Assembly (NCBI GenBank): GCA_034429475.1
Contig: DAOUGD010000183.1
Location: 1-33,828 of the forward strand
From: JAKQHY01 sp034429475
Lineage (GTDB): Bacteria; Chloroflexota; Anaerolineae; B4-G1; SLSP01
Reading direction: 5' to 3'
DNA length: 33,828 nt
Shown piece after piece: positions 25,275-32,969 of the stretch. The stretch's first letter is position 1. Each line of letters begins with the position of its first letter. The notes beneath the pieces are model-generated. The model saw nothing but the letters and a program-made list of their open reading frames with translations. It ran no database searches and was not told the DNA's origin. The position numbers were made by a program, and so were the translations under genes.

Positions 25275-26596
25275 TAAGGAATGGAAAAAGAATAACTTTC
25301 CCCAAACTGGGGATGGGGCTTGACAAGGGGTGTAGACTACTTGAGTGGAGGAGGATGTCTATGTTAAGCCCTTATACGACCGAAATCGAACAACAAATGC
25401 AGTTTCTGTATCACCACTTATCCGAACAAGATCGCCGCTTGTATGCGGCCATGGAGGCGCGCAAATTGCCCCGGGGCGGGCAACGTTACATTGCCCAGCT
25501 CTTGCAGTGTGCGCCCAAGACCATCCGGCGCGGGTGTGCGGAACTTGCCCACCCCGAACGCTTGCCCGCGTCAGGCCGTATTCGGCATCCGGGCGGGGGC
25601 CGCAAACCAGTGGTAGTGCAGCAGCCGGAACTGGAGACCCAGTTTGAACAGGTGTTGGATACCCATACGGCGGGCAGCCCCATGAATGAAAAAGTGCGTT
25701 GGACTAACCTGCGCCCCAGTCAGATCAGTGTGCTGCTCCGGCAGGCGGAGTGTCCCGCCAGTAGTTATGTCGTCAAACAACTGCTGCGGCGGCATGACTA
25801 TGTGCAACGCAAGCTCCAGAAACGGTTGCCCACCGGAGCGTGTACGGAGCGGGACGCCCAATTCCAGCTCATCCGGGCGCTGCGCGCCGACTATCGTGGC
25901 CTGGGCTACCCGATCATCAGCATTGATACCAAGAAGAAAGAAGCCCTGGGTAATCTCTACCGCGATGGGCGCCTGTACACCCGCGCCGAACTCCAAGTCC
26001 TTGATCATGACTTCCCCACGCTAGCGGAAGGCGTGATTATCCCCTACACCATCTACGACCTGCTCCAGAACCACGCCTATGTCTACCTGGGGACCAGCAA
26101 GGATACCGCGGCGTTTGTGGGCGATTGTTTGCTCCACTGGTGGGGCCACTATGGGCTGCCGCTGTATCCGCACGCCCGCTCCATATTGACCCTGGCAGAC
26201 GGGGGCGGCAGCAACTCCGCCCGCCACGACCTCTTCAAGCAAGAACTCCAGCGGGTCGCGGATGTCAGCCAGGTCGAAATGCGCATGGCCCATTATCCCC
26301 CCTACTGCTCCAAGTGGAATCCCGTTGAGCACCGGGTCTTCCCCCACATCACCCGCGCCCTGCAAGGCCTCGTCCTCACCTCCTACGAACTGGTGCAGCA
26401 AGTTATCGCCACCACCGCCACCAAGACCGGCTTGCGGGTAGTCGCCCACATAGTGGATAAAGTCTACACGACGGGACAGAAGGTCGCCAAGGACTTCAAG
26501 GCCACCATGCGGATCGTCTTCAACGATTACCTCGGCCAGTGGAACTACCGCGCCGTGCCCACCGCATGGGGGTAGTTATTTTTTATCCATTCCTAA
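25275..26596 (+). mobile_element. ISAzo13-family insertion sequence splitting the NACHT gene
   Basis: The element is 25278-26593 (about 1316 bp). Its ends are inverted repeats of 27 nt with 23 matches, beginning GGAATGGA at 25278 and, on the other strand, at 26593. TAA flanks both ends (25275-25277 and 26594-26596), read either as a 3-bp duplication or as a TA duplication plus one base. Removing the element with one TAA rejoins two - strand frames exactly. The transposase stop lies inside the right repeat. Confidence 0.88.
25361..26575 (+). CDS. ISAzo13-family transposase (404 aa)
   Basis: The sequence follows the ISAzo13 pattern closely: an N-terminal HTH (YIAQLLQCAPKTIRRGC), PGGGRKPV, EKVRWTNL, then the DDE core with SIDTKKKEALGN (D189), LADGGGSNSARH (D280) and YPPYCSKWNPVEHRVF (E323). 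A long C-terminal region ends VFNDYLGQWNYRAVP. ATG 25361 is chosen because GGAGGAGG at 25347-25354 is 6 nt away; ATG 25355 would touch it. The frame is intact, so the enzyme may be active. Confidence 0.95.
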   Translation: MLSPYTTEIEQQMQFLYHHLSEQDRRLYAAMEARKLPRGGQRYIAQLLQCAPKTIRRGCAELAHPERLPASGRIRHPGGGRKPVVVQQPELETQFEQVLDTHTAGSPMNEKVRWTNLRPSQISVLLRQAECPASSYVVKQLLRRHDYVQRKLQKRLPTGACTERDAQFQLIRALRADYRGLGYPIISIDTKKKEALGNLYRDGRLYTRAELQVLDHDFPTLAEGVIIPYTIYDLLQNHAYVYLGTSKDTAAFVGDCLLHWWGHYGLPLYPHARSILTLADGGGSNSARHDLFKQELQRVADVSQVEMRMAHYPPYCSKWNPVEHRVFPHITRALQGLVLTSYELVQQVIATTATKTGLRVVAHIVDKVYTTGQKVAKDFKATMRIVFNDYLGQWNYRAVPTAWG

Positions 26597-26947
26597 TGGT
26601 TGCTGGGGCAGATGTTCTCGCGCTCGAAGCATGAAAAAAACCTGCGCCAAGGGGAGGTATGTGTCGTCGCCCACACGCAGGTACATCCAATCCTCTGCGA
26701 CGGCCCTCAGGTATTTGTAGGAAAGGCCAGCAAGTCGCGTGGGGTCTACCCCAGACGTCGAGTCCTCCGGTATAGTATTGTAATAATGACGGTCGCCGAA
26801 ATGTTGCTCGACTGGCCCGCCAGGCTGATACATCGCCCCTTGCGAATTGCCAAAATCTACTGCATTACCACCATTCATAGCGATCGGGCCGTCAAACTGT
26901 CCGGAGAGTGTCGAGTCGGTATACGTTGCTTGTGGGTTATCTGTCAC
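26576..26947 (-). pseudogene. 5' fragment of the NACHT gene carrying the shared motif (123 codons)
   Basis: Translation starts at GTG 26947 with AGGAG upstream. Residues 20-51 carry the motif GPIAMNGGNAVD ... QGAMYQP ... VEQHFGD found in the caspase and in the 448-aa ATPase. The rest (LSYKYLRAVAEDWMYLRV, LPLAQVFFMLRARE) is the usual lead-in to a NACHT domain. The native part ends at codon TTA (26596-26594); the last five residues and stop come from the insertion sequence. It is the N-terminus of the receptor continued at 25274-22137. A short motif-only peptide could still be produced. Confidence 0.85.
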
Positions 26948-26963
26948 TGCTGCTCCTATTTAA

Positions 26964-26995
26964 GGTGCAGTGCACTTCATGAAGTACGCTGCACC
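26964..26995. repeat. 32-nt palindrome upstream of the NACHT gene
   Basis: GGTGCAG at 26964-26970 pairs with CTGCACC at 26989-26995, and the centre CACTTCATGAAGT continues the dyad with two mismatched pairs. It lies in the 75-bp gap between the DUF499 stop and GTG 26947. Its sequence resembles the palindrome at 29127-29153, so it is probably a member of the same dispersed family and could also end DUF499 transcription. Confidence 0.55.
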
Positions 26996-27022
26996 TCCAT
27001 ACACCATTCGTGTATCCGTGCC

Positions 27023-30000
27023 TCATTCGTGACTTCCCTTCACCTCTTCCACCACCATCCCCGCGACCCTGCCCCGAATCTCCTTCAACGCCATCTGCAC
27101 CGCGTGCTCGTTCGTCACCTCGCCCTTCAGCGTCAATTCCAGCGCCAATGTGATGCTTGCCTCCGCGCCGAGTTTGCTCAGAGTGTTCACAGTCTTGACG
27201 ACGCTCGCCAGATCCATCGGTGAGACGGGGCCGCGCAGGCGGATGAGGCGCGTATCGGGCGGGGGCAGTTCCGGCGCGCCGATGTAGCCGCTGAGCGCAA
27301 CGGCCTGTGCGCCCGGTTGCACCAGGCTTTCGAAGCTGGCCGCATAGCCGAAGCGTCCATCAGCCACGCAGCGCCCCAGCAGGTCGAGCACGCCCTGCGC
27401 TGTGACCCGCTCCGCGCCGTAGAGGTTGACCGCGTGCTGGATCACATCCTGTACGGCGATGCGCCCCTGCGCCGGGACGAGCTGCGCGACTTCGTCCAGC
27501 GTCACCGGCAGCGGGACGGCTTCGCCAATGAGCCAGCCGGCAAAGGCGACCTGCTCTGGGGTGAGCGTCGCCGTGGGGCCGCGCTGCACGGGGCCGTCGG
27601 CGCTGTCGGCGTAGCCGAACAGGCCGGCGCGCACGCCCGCACTCACCGCCGCGAAGAAGCTATCGCGATCCACGCGGCCCTGCACGGTGGGCGTGACCCG
27701 CGCCAGGCGGAAGATGTTGTCTACCGATTGCCTGGATTTGCCCGCCAGCAGCATGGCGATTTCCGGCGGCGCGATGGGCGGGAAGAGCACGTCCACCTGC
27801 GCCGGACGCAGCAGCACCGCGCGCGGGCCGATCTCCACCGGCGGCATATCGTGGACATCGAACGCGCCCAGGTAGACGCGCCGCCGCTCATAGGAGTCGG
27901 CCTGGAGCTTGTCGCGCGTGTCGTCCAGCAGCACGCCGTAGCCGAAGAGGCCCTGCTCCACGCCCTGGCGGAGGGTCGCCTGCAAGACGTGCGGCCCGGC
28001 CAGGATCGGCGACTCGGTGCGGCGGGTGAACTTCTCCCACAGCGCCTCGGTGGTGAGGACGGTCGCCGTCTGCGGCCACAGCGAGGCCCAACGGCCTTCC
28101 AGCAGCGCGGCGTTGAAGACGGGATGGATGCGCCCCTTTTCCAGCAGGTCTTCTTCCGCCTGTTTCAGCACCGGCTTGCCCACCGGGACGTAGCTCAACT
28201 CGAAGGCTTCCAGTTCGTTCTGGCCGGTCGGCAGGAAAACGACATTGTACGCCTTGCGGACGTGGTTCTTCGTCTCGTTCTCGGCCTGCGTGGCGCGATC
28301 CCGCAGGGATTGTTGCTGTGTCTCGGAGAAGCGCGCCATCAGGTCGGCGTTGCCCAACACGTTGAGCGCGGCCTGCCAGTCTATGGCGGTGTCAATCGCG
28401 GAGGCCATCGCCGCCGACGAGGGCGGCAGGAAGCAGACCATGTTGCGGTTGAAGCGGTGACGCTTGCCGTAGGTCTCGGCGATTTCGCGCAGGACGTCCG
28501 CCGTGCGCCCCACCGCCTTCTGCCCCTGGAGCGAGAGGCGCGGCGGAAGCACCACCAGTTGCAGCGCGCCGTCGTCCGGCACGTCACCCGGCTCCACGGC
28601 GCGGCGGTCGTGGAAGTCGTAGAAGACGACGTTGAACAGCGTGGATTTGCCAATCACCGCCGGGACGACGTCCTCCACTTTCACCCGCGCTTCGCCGGTG
28701 GTGACGTTGGCGCGCTCGTCGGCCAGCACTTTGTTGGGATTGGGTTCGGTCTTGAAGATGAGGCCGCCTTCCTCGTCATAGTAGAAGTAGAGGCGCGCCC
28801 GGCAGTCGTCGAGCGCCTGGTTGAGGTCGGGCAGCGGCAGGTCGGGGCGGGCGACGGCCAGGCGCACTTCGGCGTGCGGAGTGGGCCGGCGCTGTTCGCC
28901 GCCGTGCGTGACCATGAAGACGCTCGCGGCGACGCCCTGCACCAGGCCGATGCGCTGGTACAGGCCGCCGCGCTCCCGATCCACGCGCTCGGCCAGGGAG
29001 GGGGCAGAGGGGTCAAGCGAGGCGATGTCGGCGCCGATGACGGCCTCCCACGCCGTCCCCGCCACGCGTACGGCCTCGGCGCGCACGTCGTCGTCGGCCA
29101 GATTTACATCCGCCAGGTGGATAAGGTGCAACGCACTTTCAAAGTGCGTTGCATCTGCTTTCCACAAATCCGTCAGCAGATGGGAGAGGAAGCGCAGGGT
29201 GCCGCGCGTGAGTTGGAACTGCGGGCGGCTGCCCCAGCGCTCGTAGAGCACCTTGATGATGCTCGGATGGAAGGGGTACGCCTGGCGCAGCAGGTCTTCG
29301 TAACCCGGTTCGCGCGCGGCGGGCGGGAGCAGGTCGCGCCAGGGATCGCTGCGGTAGAACTGCGCGTAGGCCGCCGCGACGTCCGCCGCCGCCGTCTCAT
29401 CCACCTGCTGGAACAGCCGGGCGCGGACGATGGCGTAGATTTCGGCGCCTTCGATGGGCGCGCGGGCGTCCTCGACGCGGCGCAGGATGTCCTCCAGCTT
29501 GGCGAGGGTAAACTGCGCGTCCTCGGCGGAAAGCACCTGCAAGTCCTCCATCTTGCTCATCGTGAGCGAGGCCACCAGGATGCTGTGCGGGACGGCGTCC
29601 ACCGCCTCGGTCAGTTCGCGGACGAAGGCCAGGGTTTGCGTCGCCAGGTTGGAATCGCCCACCTTGACCGCCGCCGCTTTGTCCACGTAGTGCAGGAGTT
29701 CGTCAATGAGGATGACGTCCGGGCCGGCCTCGGTGAGGAGCTGGCGCAGCTTCGCCACACCGGGCGCGGTGCGGCGGATGTCGCTTTCGCGGATGAGGTC
29801 GTAGAGGGTCGCCCCGCCCAGGCGATAGGCCAGTTCGCCCCACAGGGTTTGGATGACGACGCCGGCGACCTCGCGTCCGCCCGCGTCCAGATCGGCGCAG
29901 GGCAGCGCGGCCACGGCAGCATGGGGAATGGAAACCTCGCCGTTCTCCGTCATTCCGAGCGAAGCGAGGAATCCCGCCACACGCGGCACGGCGAGCGCGG

Positions 30001-30319
30001 CTTCCGGCGACGTGAGCAGGTGGTAGAGCGCGAGTTCAGCGTGGGTCTTGCCGCCGCCGAAGTTGGTTTGCAGGTGGATGACGCTGTTCGCGCCCGGCTG
30101 CCCGCGCAGCGTGTTGAGCACGTCGCGGATGAGGCTTTGCAGCGTGCGGGTGAGGTGCGTGCGCTCGAAGAAAAGCTTGGGATCGCGGTATTCCTCCGCG
30201 CCTTCGTGGGCGATGGCCCGGCTCAGGTTCACGGCGAAGAGCGCCTCGGAGACGGCGTCCTCGCGGATGTCGCGGTGCGGGATGCAGGCTTCGCGCCAGG
30301 ATGGTAATGGATTCGTCAT
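27023..30319 (-). CDS. DUF499-family ATPase, phage-defence associated (1098 aa)
   Basis: The N-terminal P-loop domain has NFGGGKTHAELAL (Walker A, residues 86-98) and DVILIDELLHYV (Walker B, 201-212), with YPFHPSIIKVLYERWG and FQLTRGTLRFL as further DUF499 landmarks. These large ATPases accompany DUF1156 methyltransferase-like proteins in loci annotated as anti-phage. The C-terminal region contains repeated wing-like units (LFGYGVLLDD, LFGYADSADG, RFGYAASFES). Two stretches, residues 115-128 and 388-402, are encoded by dispersed repeats inserted in frame. GGAGG lies 7 nt before ATG 30319. The partner DUF1156 gene lies 2.6 kb upstream, separated by a toxin-antitoxin pair on the other strand. 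Confidence 0.88.
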   Translation of the reverse strand: MTNPLPSWREACIPHRDIREDAVSEALFAVNLSRAIAHEGAEEYRDPKLFFERTHLTRTLQSLIRDVLNTLRGQPGANSVIHLQTNFGGGKTHAELALYHLLTSPEAALAVPRVAGFLASLGMTENGEVSIPHAAVAALPCADLDAGGREVAGVVIQTLWGELAYRLGGATLYDLIRESDIRRTAPGVAKLRQLLTEAGPDVILIDELLHYVDKAAAVKVGDSNLATQTLAFVRELTEAVDAVPHSILVASLTMSKMEDLQVLSAEDAQFTLAKLEDILRRVEDARAPIEGAEIYAIVRARLFQQVDETAAADVAAAYAQFYRSDPWRDLLPPAAREPGYEDLLRQAYPFHPSIIKVLYERWGSRPQFQLTRGTLRFLSHLLTDLWKADATHFESALHLIHLADVNLADDDVRAEAVRVAGTAWEAVIGADIASLDPSAPSLAERVDRERGGLYQRIGLVQGVAASVFMVTHGGEQRRPTPHAEVRLAVARPDLPLPDLNQALDDCRARLYFYYDEEGGLIFKTEPNPNKVLADERANVTTGEARVKVEDVVPAVIGKSTLFNVVFYDFHDRRAVEPGDVPDDGALQLVVLPPRLSLQGQKAVGRTADVLREIAETYGKRHRFNRNMVCFLPPSSAAMASAIDTAIDWQAALNVLGNADLMARFSETQQQSLRDRATQAENETKNHVRKAYNVVFLPTGQNELEAFELSYVPVGKPVLKQAEEDLLEKGRIHPVFNAALLEGRWASLWPQTATVLTTEALWEKFTRRTESPILAGPHVLQATLRQGVEQGLFGYGVLLDDTRDKLQADSYERRRVYLGAFDVHDMPPVEIGPRAVLLRPAQVDVLFPPIAPPEIAMLLAGKSRQSVDNIFRLARVTPTVQGRVDRDSFFAAVSAGVRAGLFGYADSADGPVQRGPTATLTPEQVAFAGWLIGEAVPLPVTLDEVAQLVPAQGRIAVQDVIQHAVNLYGAERVTAQGVLDLLGRCVADGRFGYAASFESLVQPGAQAVALSGYIGAPELPPPDTRLIRLRGPVSPMDLASVVKTVNTLSKLGAEASITLALELTLKGEVTNEHAVQMALKEIRGRVAGMVVEEVKGSHE
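29125..29155. repeat. Dispersed palindrome inserted in frame in the DUF499 gene
   Basis: TGCAACGCACTTT (29127-29139) and AAAGTGCGTTGCA (29141-29153) form a perfect 13-bp inverted repeat around a single C, extended by two more pairs, one a G-T. It encodes DATHFESALH in the ATPase, between LWKA and LIHLADV, segments I would expect to be nearly contiguous in DUF499 proteins. Confidence 0.65.
29949..29978. repeat. Dispersed GTCATTCCGAG-type repeat inserted in frame in the DUF499 gene, copy 2
   Basis: The sequence is closely similar to 11058-11089. On the coding strand it gives GFLASLGMTE, placed between the Walker A helix and the next strand of the ATPase. Length and phase keep the frame open. 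Confidence 0.65.
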
Positions 30320-30359
30320 AGAGTAACCTCCATTGGCCTGATCTGGGAATGATTGGGTG

Positions 30360-30388
30360 TTGGCAAACTATGTATCATCAAGTATAAT
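30360..30388 (+). promoter_or_regulatory. Strong sigma-70-type promoter of the toxin-antitoxin pair
   Basis: TTGGCA (30360-30365), a 17-nt spacer and TATAAT (30383-30388) match the consensus in 5 of 6 and 6 of 6 positions. Transcription should begin near 30395, leaving a leader of about 37 nt before the antitoxin start at 30432. It is the best promoter visible in the window. Confidence 0.75.
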
Positions 30389-30431
30389 ACCTGTAAAGGC
30401 ATCAAATTTAGTCCCTTATGAGGTGATGATA

Positions 30432-30704
30432 ATGAGTACGAGAATCCTGCCGATCAGCGATTTGCGCCGTAAGGCGAATGACATCATCAACACCCTCCGT
30501 GAAACCAGCGACGCGGTCTACATTACGCAGCATGGCCGCCCGGCGGCGGTGTTGGTGGATTACGCACGTTACGAGCAGATGCTTCAAGACCTGGAAGACC
30601 TCACCGACCGCTTAAGCCTGGAATCTGCGACGACCGAAACTGTGCGCCCCTACAGCGACTTTATGGTCGAGATGGGCCTGGGCGATTCCGCCACTTCCGC
30701 CTGA
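30432..30704 (+). CDS. Phd/YefM-family antitoxin (90 aa)
   Basis: ILPISDLRRKANDIINTLRE followed by AVYITQHGRPAAVLVDYARY is the N-terminal DNA-binding fold of Phd/YefM antitoxins; the C-terminal 35 residues would bind the toxin. Family members neutralise the toxin and repress their own promoter. ATG 30432 has AGGTGAT 5 nt upstream and is preferred to 30426 or 30357. The stop overlaps the toxin start as TGATG. A near-consensus promoter lies directly upstream. Confidence 0.92.
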   Translation: MSTRILPISDLRRKANDIINTLRETSDAVYITQHGRPAAVLVDYARYEQMLQDLEDLTDRLSLESATTETVRPYSDFMVEMGLGDSATSA

Positions 30705-30958
30705 TGTACGCCCTGCTGCTTACCGCATCTGCCGAAAAAGACCTGCGCAAGCTGCCCCGGCCTACTCTGGAACGCATCCATCCCAAAATTCTGGCCTTGC
30801 GCGAGACGCCCCGCCCCGCCGGTGTGACCAAGCTATCCGGCGATCTGGAAGGCTGGCGCGTGCGCGTCGGCGACTATCGCATCGTGTATCAGATAGACGA
30901 CGCGGCGCAGACCGTGACCATCGTGCGCGTCCGACATCGGCGGGATGTATATCGCTAG
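30704..30958 (+). CDS. RelE/ParE-superfamily toxin (84 aa)
   Basis: YALLLTASAEKDLRKLPR, the KLSGDLEGWRVRVGDYRIVY segment and the end VRVRHRRDVYR are diagnostic of the RelE/ParE fold. The C-terminal Arg/His/Tyr cluster fits the RelE-type ribosome-dependent mRNA interferases. It overlaps the antitoxin by 1 nt and ends 10 bp from the convergent DUF1841-like gene. The pair sits between genes of the presumed defence locus. Confidence 0.92.
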   Translation: MYALLLTASAEKDLRKLPRPTLERIHPKILALRETPRPAGVTKLSGDLEGWRVRVGDYRIVYQIDDAAQTVTIVRVRHRRDVYR

Positions 30959-30967
30959 AGCAACCAT

Positions 30968-31492
30968 TCAATCTCTGGTCAGTTCCCGCAATTTCCGCTC
31001 AAACTCGACCGGGTTAAAAGGCCGGTCGCTTGTCAAAACGCCAAAAATCTCTTCAAGGATGACTTTGCCGATGCGGTGCGCGGCTTCATGCCGCGATAAG
31101 CCCTGCGCCAGCAGGATTTCCATGACTTCCCCGGTCAGCGGAGGAGTATGGTCGGCCAGTTGATTCTCCAGGGTGGTGTGGATGATAATATGGAGGATAG
31201 GATTGGTGCCATCCCGCTCCAGTTCCGCATCGGATACGGTGTCCAGGCGCGGCCATAGGTCCGCATATTCTGGATGTTCGCGCATCACCTGCACTGTCCG
31301 TGCATCTTCAGACTTCAATGGCCCGCCGAGTTGCGCCATTTCCCAGATCAACCGCAACTGACGCCGCGTCATAGTTTTCAGGTCGCGCTGAGAGTCTGTA
31401 TCTTTTGCCGGTTGGGTTTGTCTCTGATTAAGCGGTTTCCGCTTTCCCTGAGCGGCGCCGTGTTTCCTGCGTTTTCTTGGAGCTTTGCTCAT
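30968..31492 (-). CDS. DUF1841-like protein (174 aa)
   Basis: A strongly basic tail (residues 1-45) precedes a helical domain. The motif NPILHIIIHTTLENQLADHT with EAAHRIGKVILEEIF and FNPVEFERKLREL resembles the DUF1841 family, which has NPxLHxxxH and a similar helix order; these His residues could bind metal. Function is unknown. It follows the TPR gene by 19 bp with GGAG upstream, so the two are probably co-transcribed with DUF1156. Confidence 0.72.
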   Translation of the reverse strand: MSKAPRKRRKHGAAQGKRKPLNQRQTQPAKDTDSQRDLKTMTRRQLRLIWEMAQLGGPLKSEDARTVQVMREHPEYADLWPRLDTVSDAELERDGTNPILHIIIHTTLENQLADHTPPLTGEVMEILLAQGLSRHEAAHRIGKVILEEIFGVLTSDRPFNPVEFERKLRELTRD

Positions 31493-31511
31493 CTTTGTGT
31501 GTCTCCTGTGA

Positions 31512-32969
31512 TCATCTGCCTTGCAGGGGCAGCGTACTGAGCAGAATGCCGGGCGGCTGAGTCGGGTTCACGTAAATCAGTATCCCTTGCATGGGGTTGC
31601 CATAGGGCATAGAAAGATCGCTGTCAATGCTCAGTTTGAAAAAACGGGGGACTTCGGTCACGACGAATTGCCCGGTGGCATCAAAGGCGACCGTCTCGTC
31701 TTTCTCAAATTGCGCTTGATAAGCAAACATAGGGCGATCCTGGTAGTAGGCCAACACCGCTACATGGCGCGTGTTTTCCCCATTGATCAACCGCAACAAC
31801 ATTTTGACCGTCCCCATCATATCCAGCACATTACCGCGGTCTTTGGCGGCGACGAGACCGGTGTAAAAGGGCTGCCCGCTGTAGACGGTGGCATTGCGTG
31901 GATTCTCCGTGTCCTCCAATACGAAGCTTAACGGATCATAGGTGAGCGTCACGCCGCCATTGCGGAAGATGCGTGGGCGATTCATGCGCGCCTTGACGAT
32001 GGGCGCCATCTGCGCCATTTGAGCATACTTGGGCGGCAACGGCGGTTCGGAAGGCGCCGGCTCCAGACCCAGTTCATACAGGCGTTGGCGGGCCAGATAA
32101 TAATCCGGATCCAGTTCCAGCGCGCGTCGCCACCAGGTCAACGCCTCGTCGCGCCGGCCTAACTGTTCACAAGCTACGCCCAACTGGTGCAGCGCCGCCA
32201 GGTGTTTGGGATCGCCGATCAGGGCGCGTTCCAGCCATGGGATGGCTTGCGCCGGTTCGTTCAATTTCAGATAGACGTGGCCGATGTCGTAAAGCGTCGG
32301 TACATAGTTGGGGTCGCGCTCGTGAGCGGCCAGGAAGGCCTCCAGCGCCTCTGAATAACGGCCTTGCTCCAGACATCCAACACCTACGGCAAAATGCCCT
32401 TCAGGACGGGCGGGGTTAGCAGCGATCATACGCCGTCCTTTGCGTTCTACCCGGTGAAAGTCGCCCAATTCCACATCATGGGCAAGCTGTTCTTCCAGGT
32501 GGTCAACCAGATACTCCCCTGGCGGCAGTTGGCCTTGCGCGATATGGCGCAATTTCTTGAGCGCATTGCGTATCTCAAGTTTACGCGCCTCGCGCGGCCA
32601 ATGGCGGCCAAATGTCTCGAAAGCAGCGATAGCTTCCTGCGCCCGGCCCGCGCAGGCGTAGATGATGCCCCGATTGTACAGGATGTCGGCGCTGTCAGGC
32701 ATAGTCCGCTCGGCTTCGGCGAGCATCGCCAGGGCTTCATCGTACCGCTCCAGCCCCACGTAACATGCGCTCAAATTGGTGTAGATGATAGGCCGATTCT
32801 CTACTACCGCATCTACTTCCATAAACTGTTGCAAAGTGACGAGAGCTTCTTCCCACCGCTCGTCGCCTATGGCCGCCAACCCGTGAAGCCATCGGGCCGC
32901 CGGTTGGCGGTTAGCTTCATTCCCGGTACGGCGCACCACTTTTCTGCGCTTTTCGCGTTTACGACTCAT
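31512..32969 (-). CDS. TPR-repeat protein coupled to the DUF1156 gene (485 aa)
   Basis: After a basic N-terminus there are about seven TPR units between residues 25 and 300, for example ALVTLQQFMEVDAVVENRPI, AIAAFETFGRHWP, ALEAFLAAHERDPNY, AIPWLERALIGDPKH and ALTWWRRALELDPDY. The C-terminal 180 residues form a separate, probably beta-rich domain that I do not recognise (TLTYDPLSFVLEDTEN, VAVLAYYQDRPMFAYQ). ATG 32969 overlaps the end of the DUF1156 gene by 11 nt, so translation is coupled. I infer a scaffold or recognition role in the DUF1156/DUF499 system. Confidence 0.82.
   Translation of the reverse strand: MSRKREKRRKVVRRTGNEANRQPAARWLHGLAAIGDERWEEALVTLQQFMEVDAVVENRPIIYTNLSACYVGLERYDEALAMLAEAERTMPDSADILYNRGIIYACAGRAQEAIAAFETFGRHWPREARKLEIRNALKKLRHIAQGQLPPGEYLVDHLEEQLAHDVELGDFHRVERKGRRMIAANPARPEGHFAVGVGCLEQGRYSEALEAFLAAHERDPNYVPTLYDIGHVYLKLNEPAQAIPWLERALIGDPKHLAALHQLGVACEQLGRRDEALTWWRRALELDPDYYLARQRLYELGLEPAPSEPPLPPKYAQMAQMAPIVKARMNRPRIFRNGGVTLTYDPLSFVLEDTENPRNATVYSGQPFYTGLVAAKDRGNVLDMMGTVKMLLRLINGENTRHVAVLAYYQDRPMFAYQAQFEKDETVAFDATGQFVVTEVPRFFKLSIDSDLSMPYGNPMQGILIYVNPTQPPGILLSTLPLQGR

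Noticed and set aside
27317..30307. A 996-codon open frame on the + strand opposite the DUF499 gene
   Set aside because: It mirrors the DUF499 gene, lacks a ribosome site and known domains, and is Arg/Ala/Gly/His-rich as expected for the antisense frame of a GC-rich gene.
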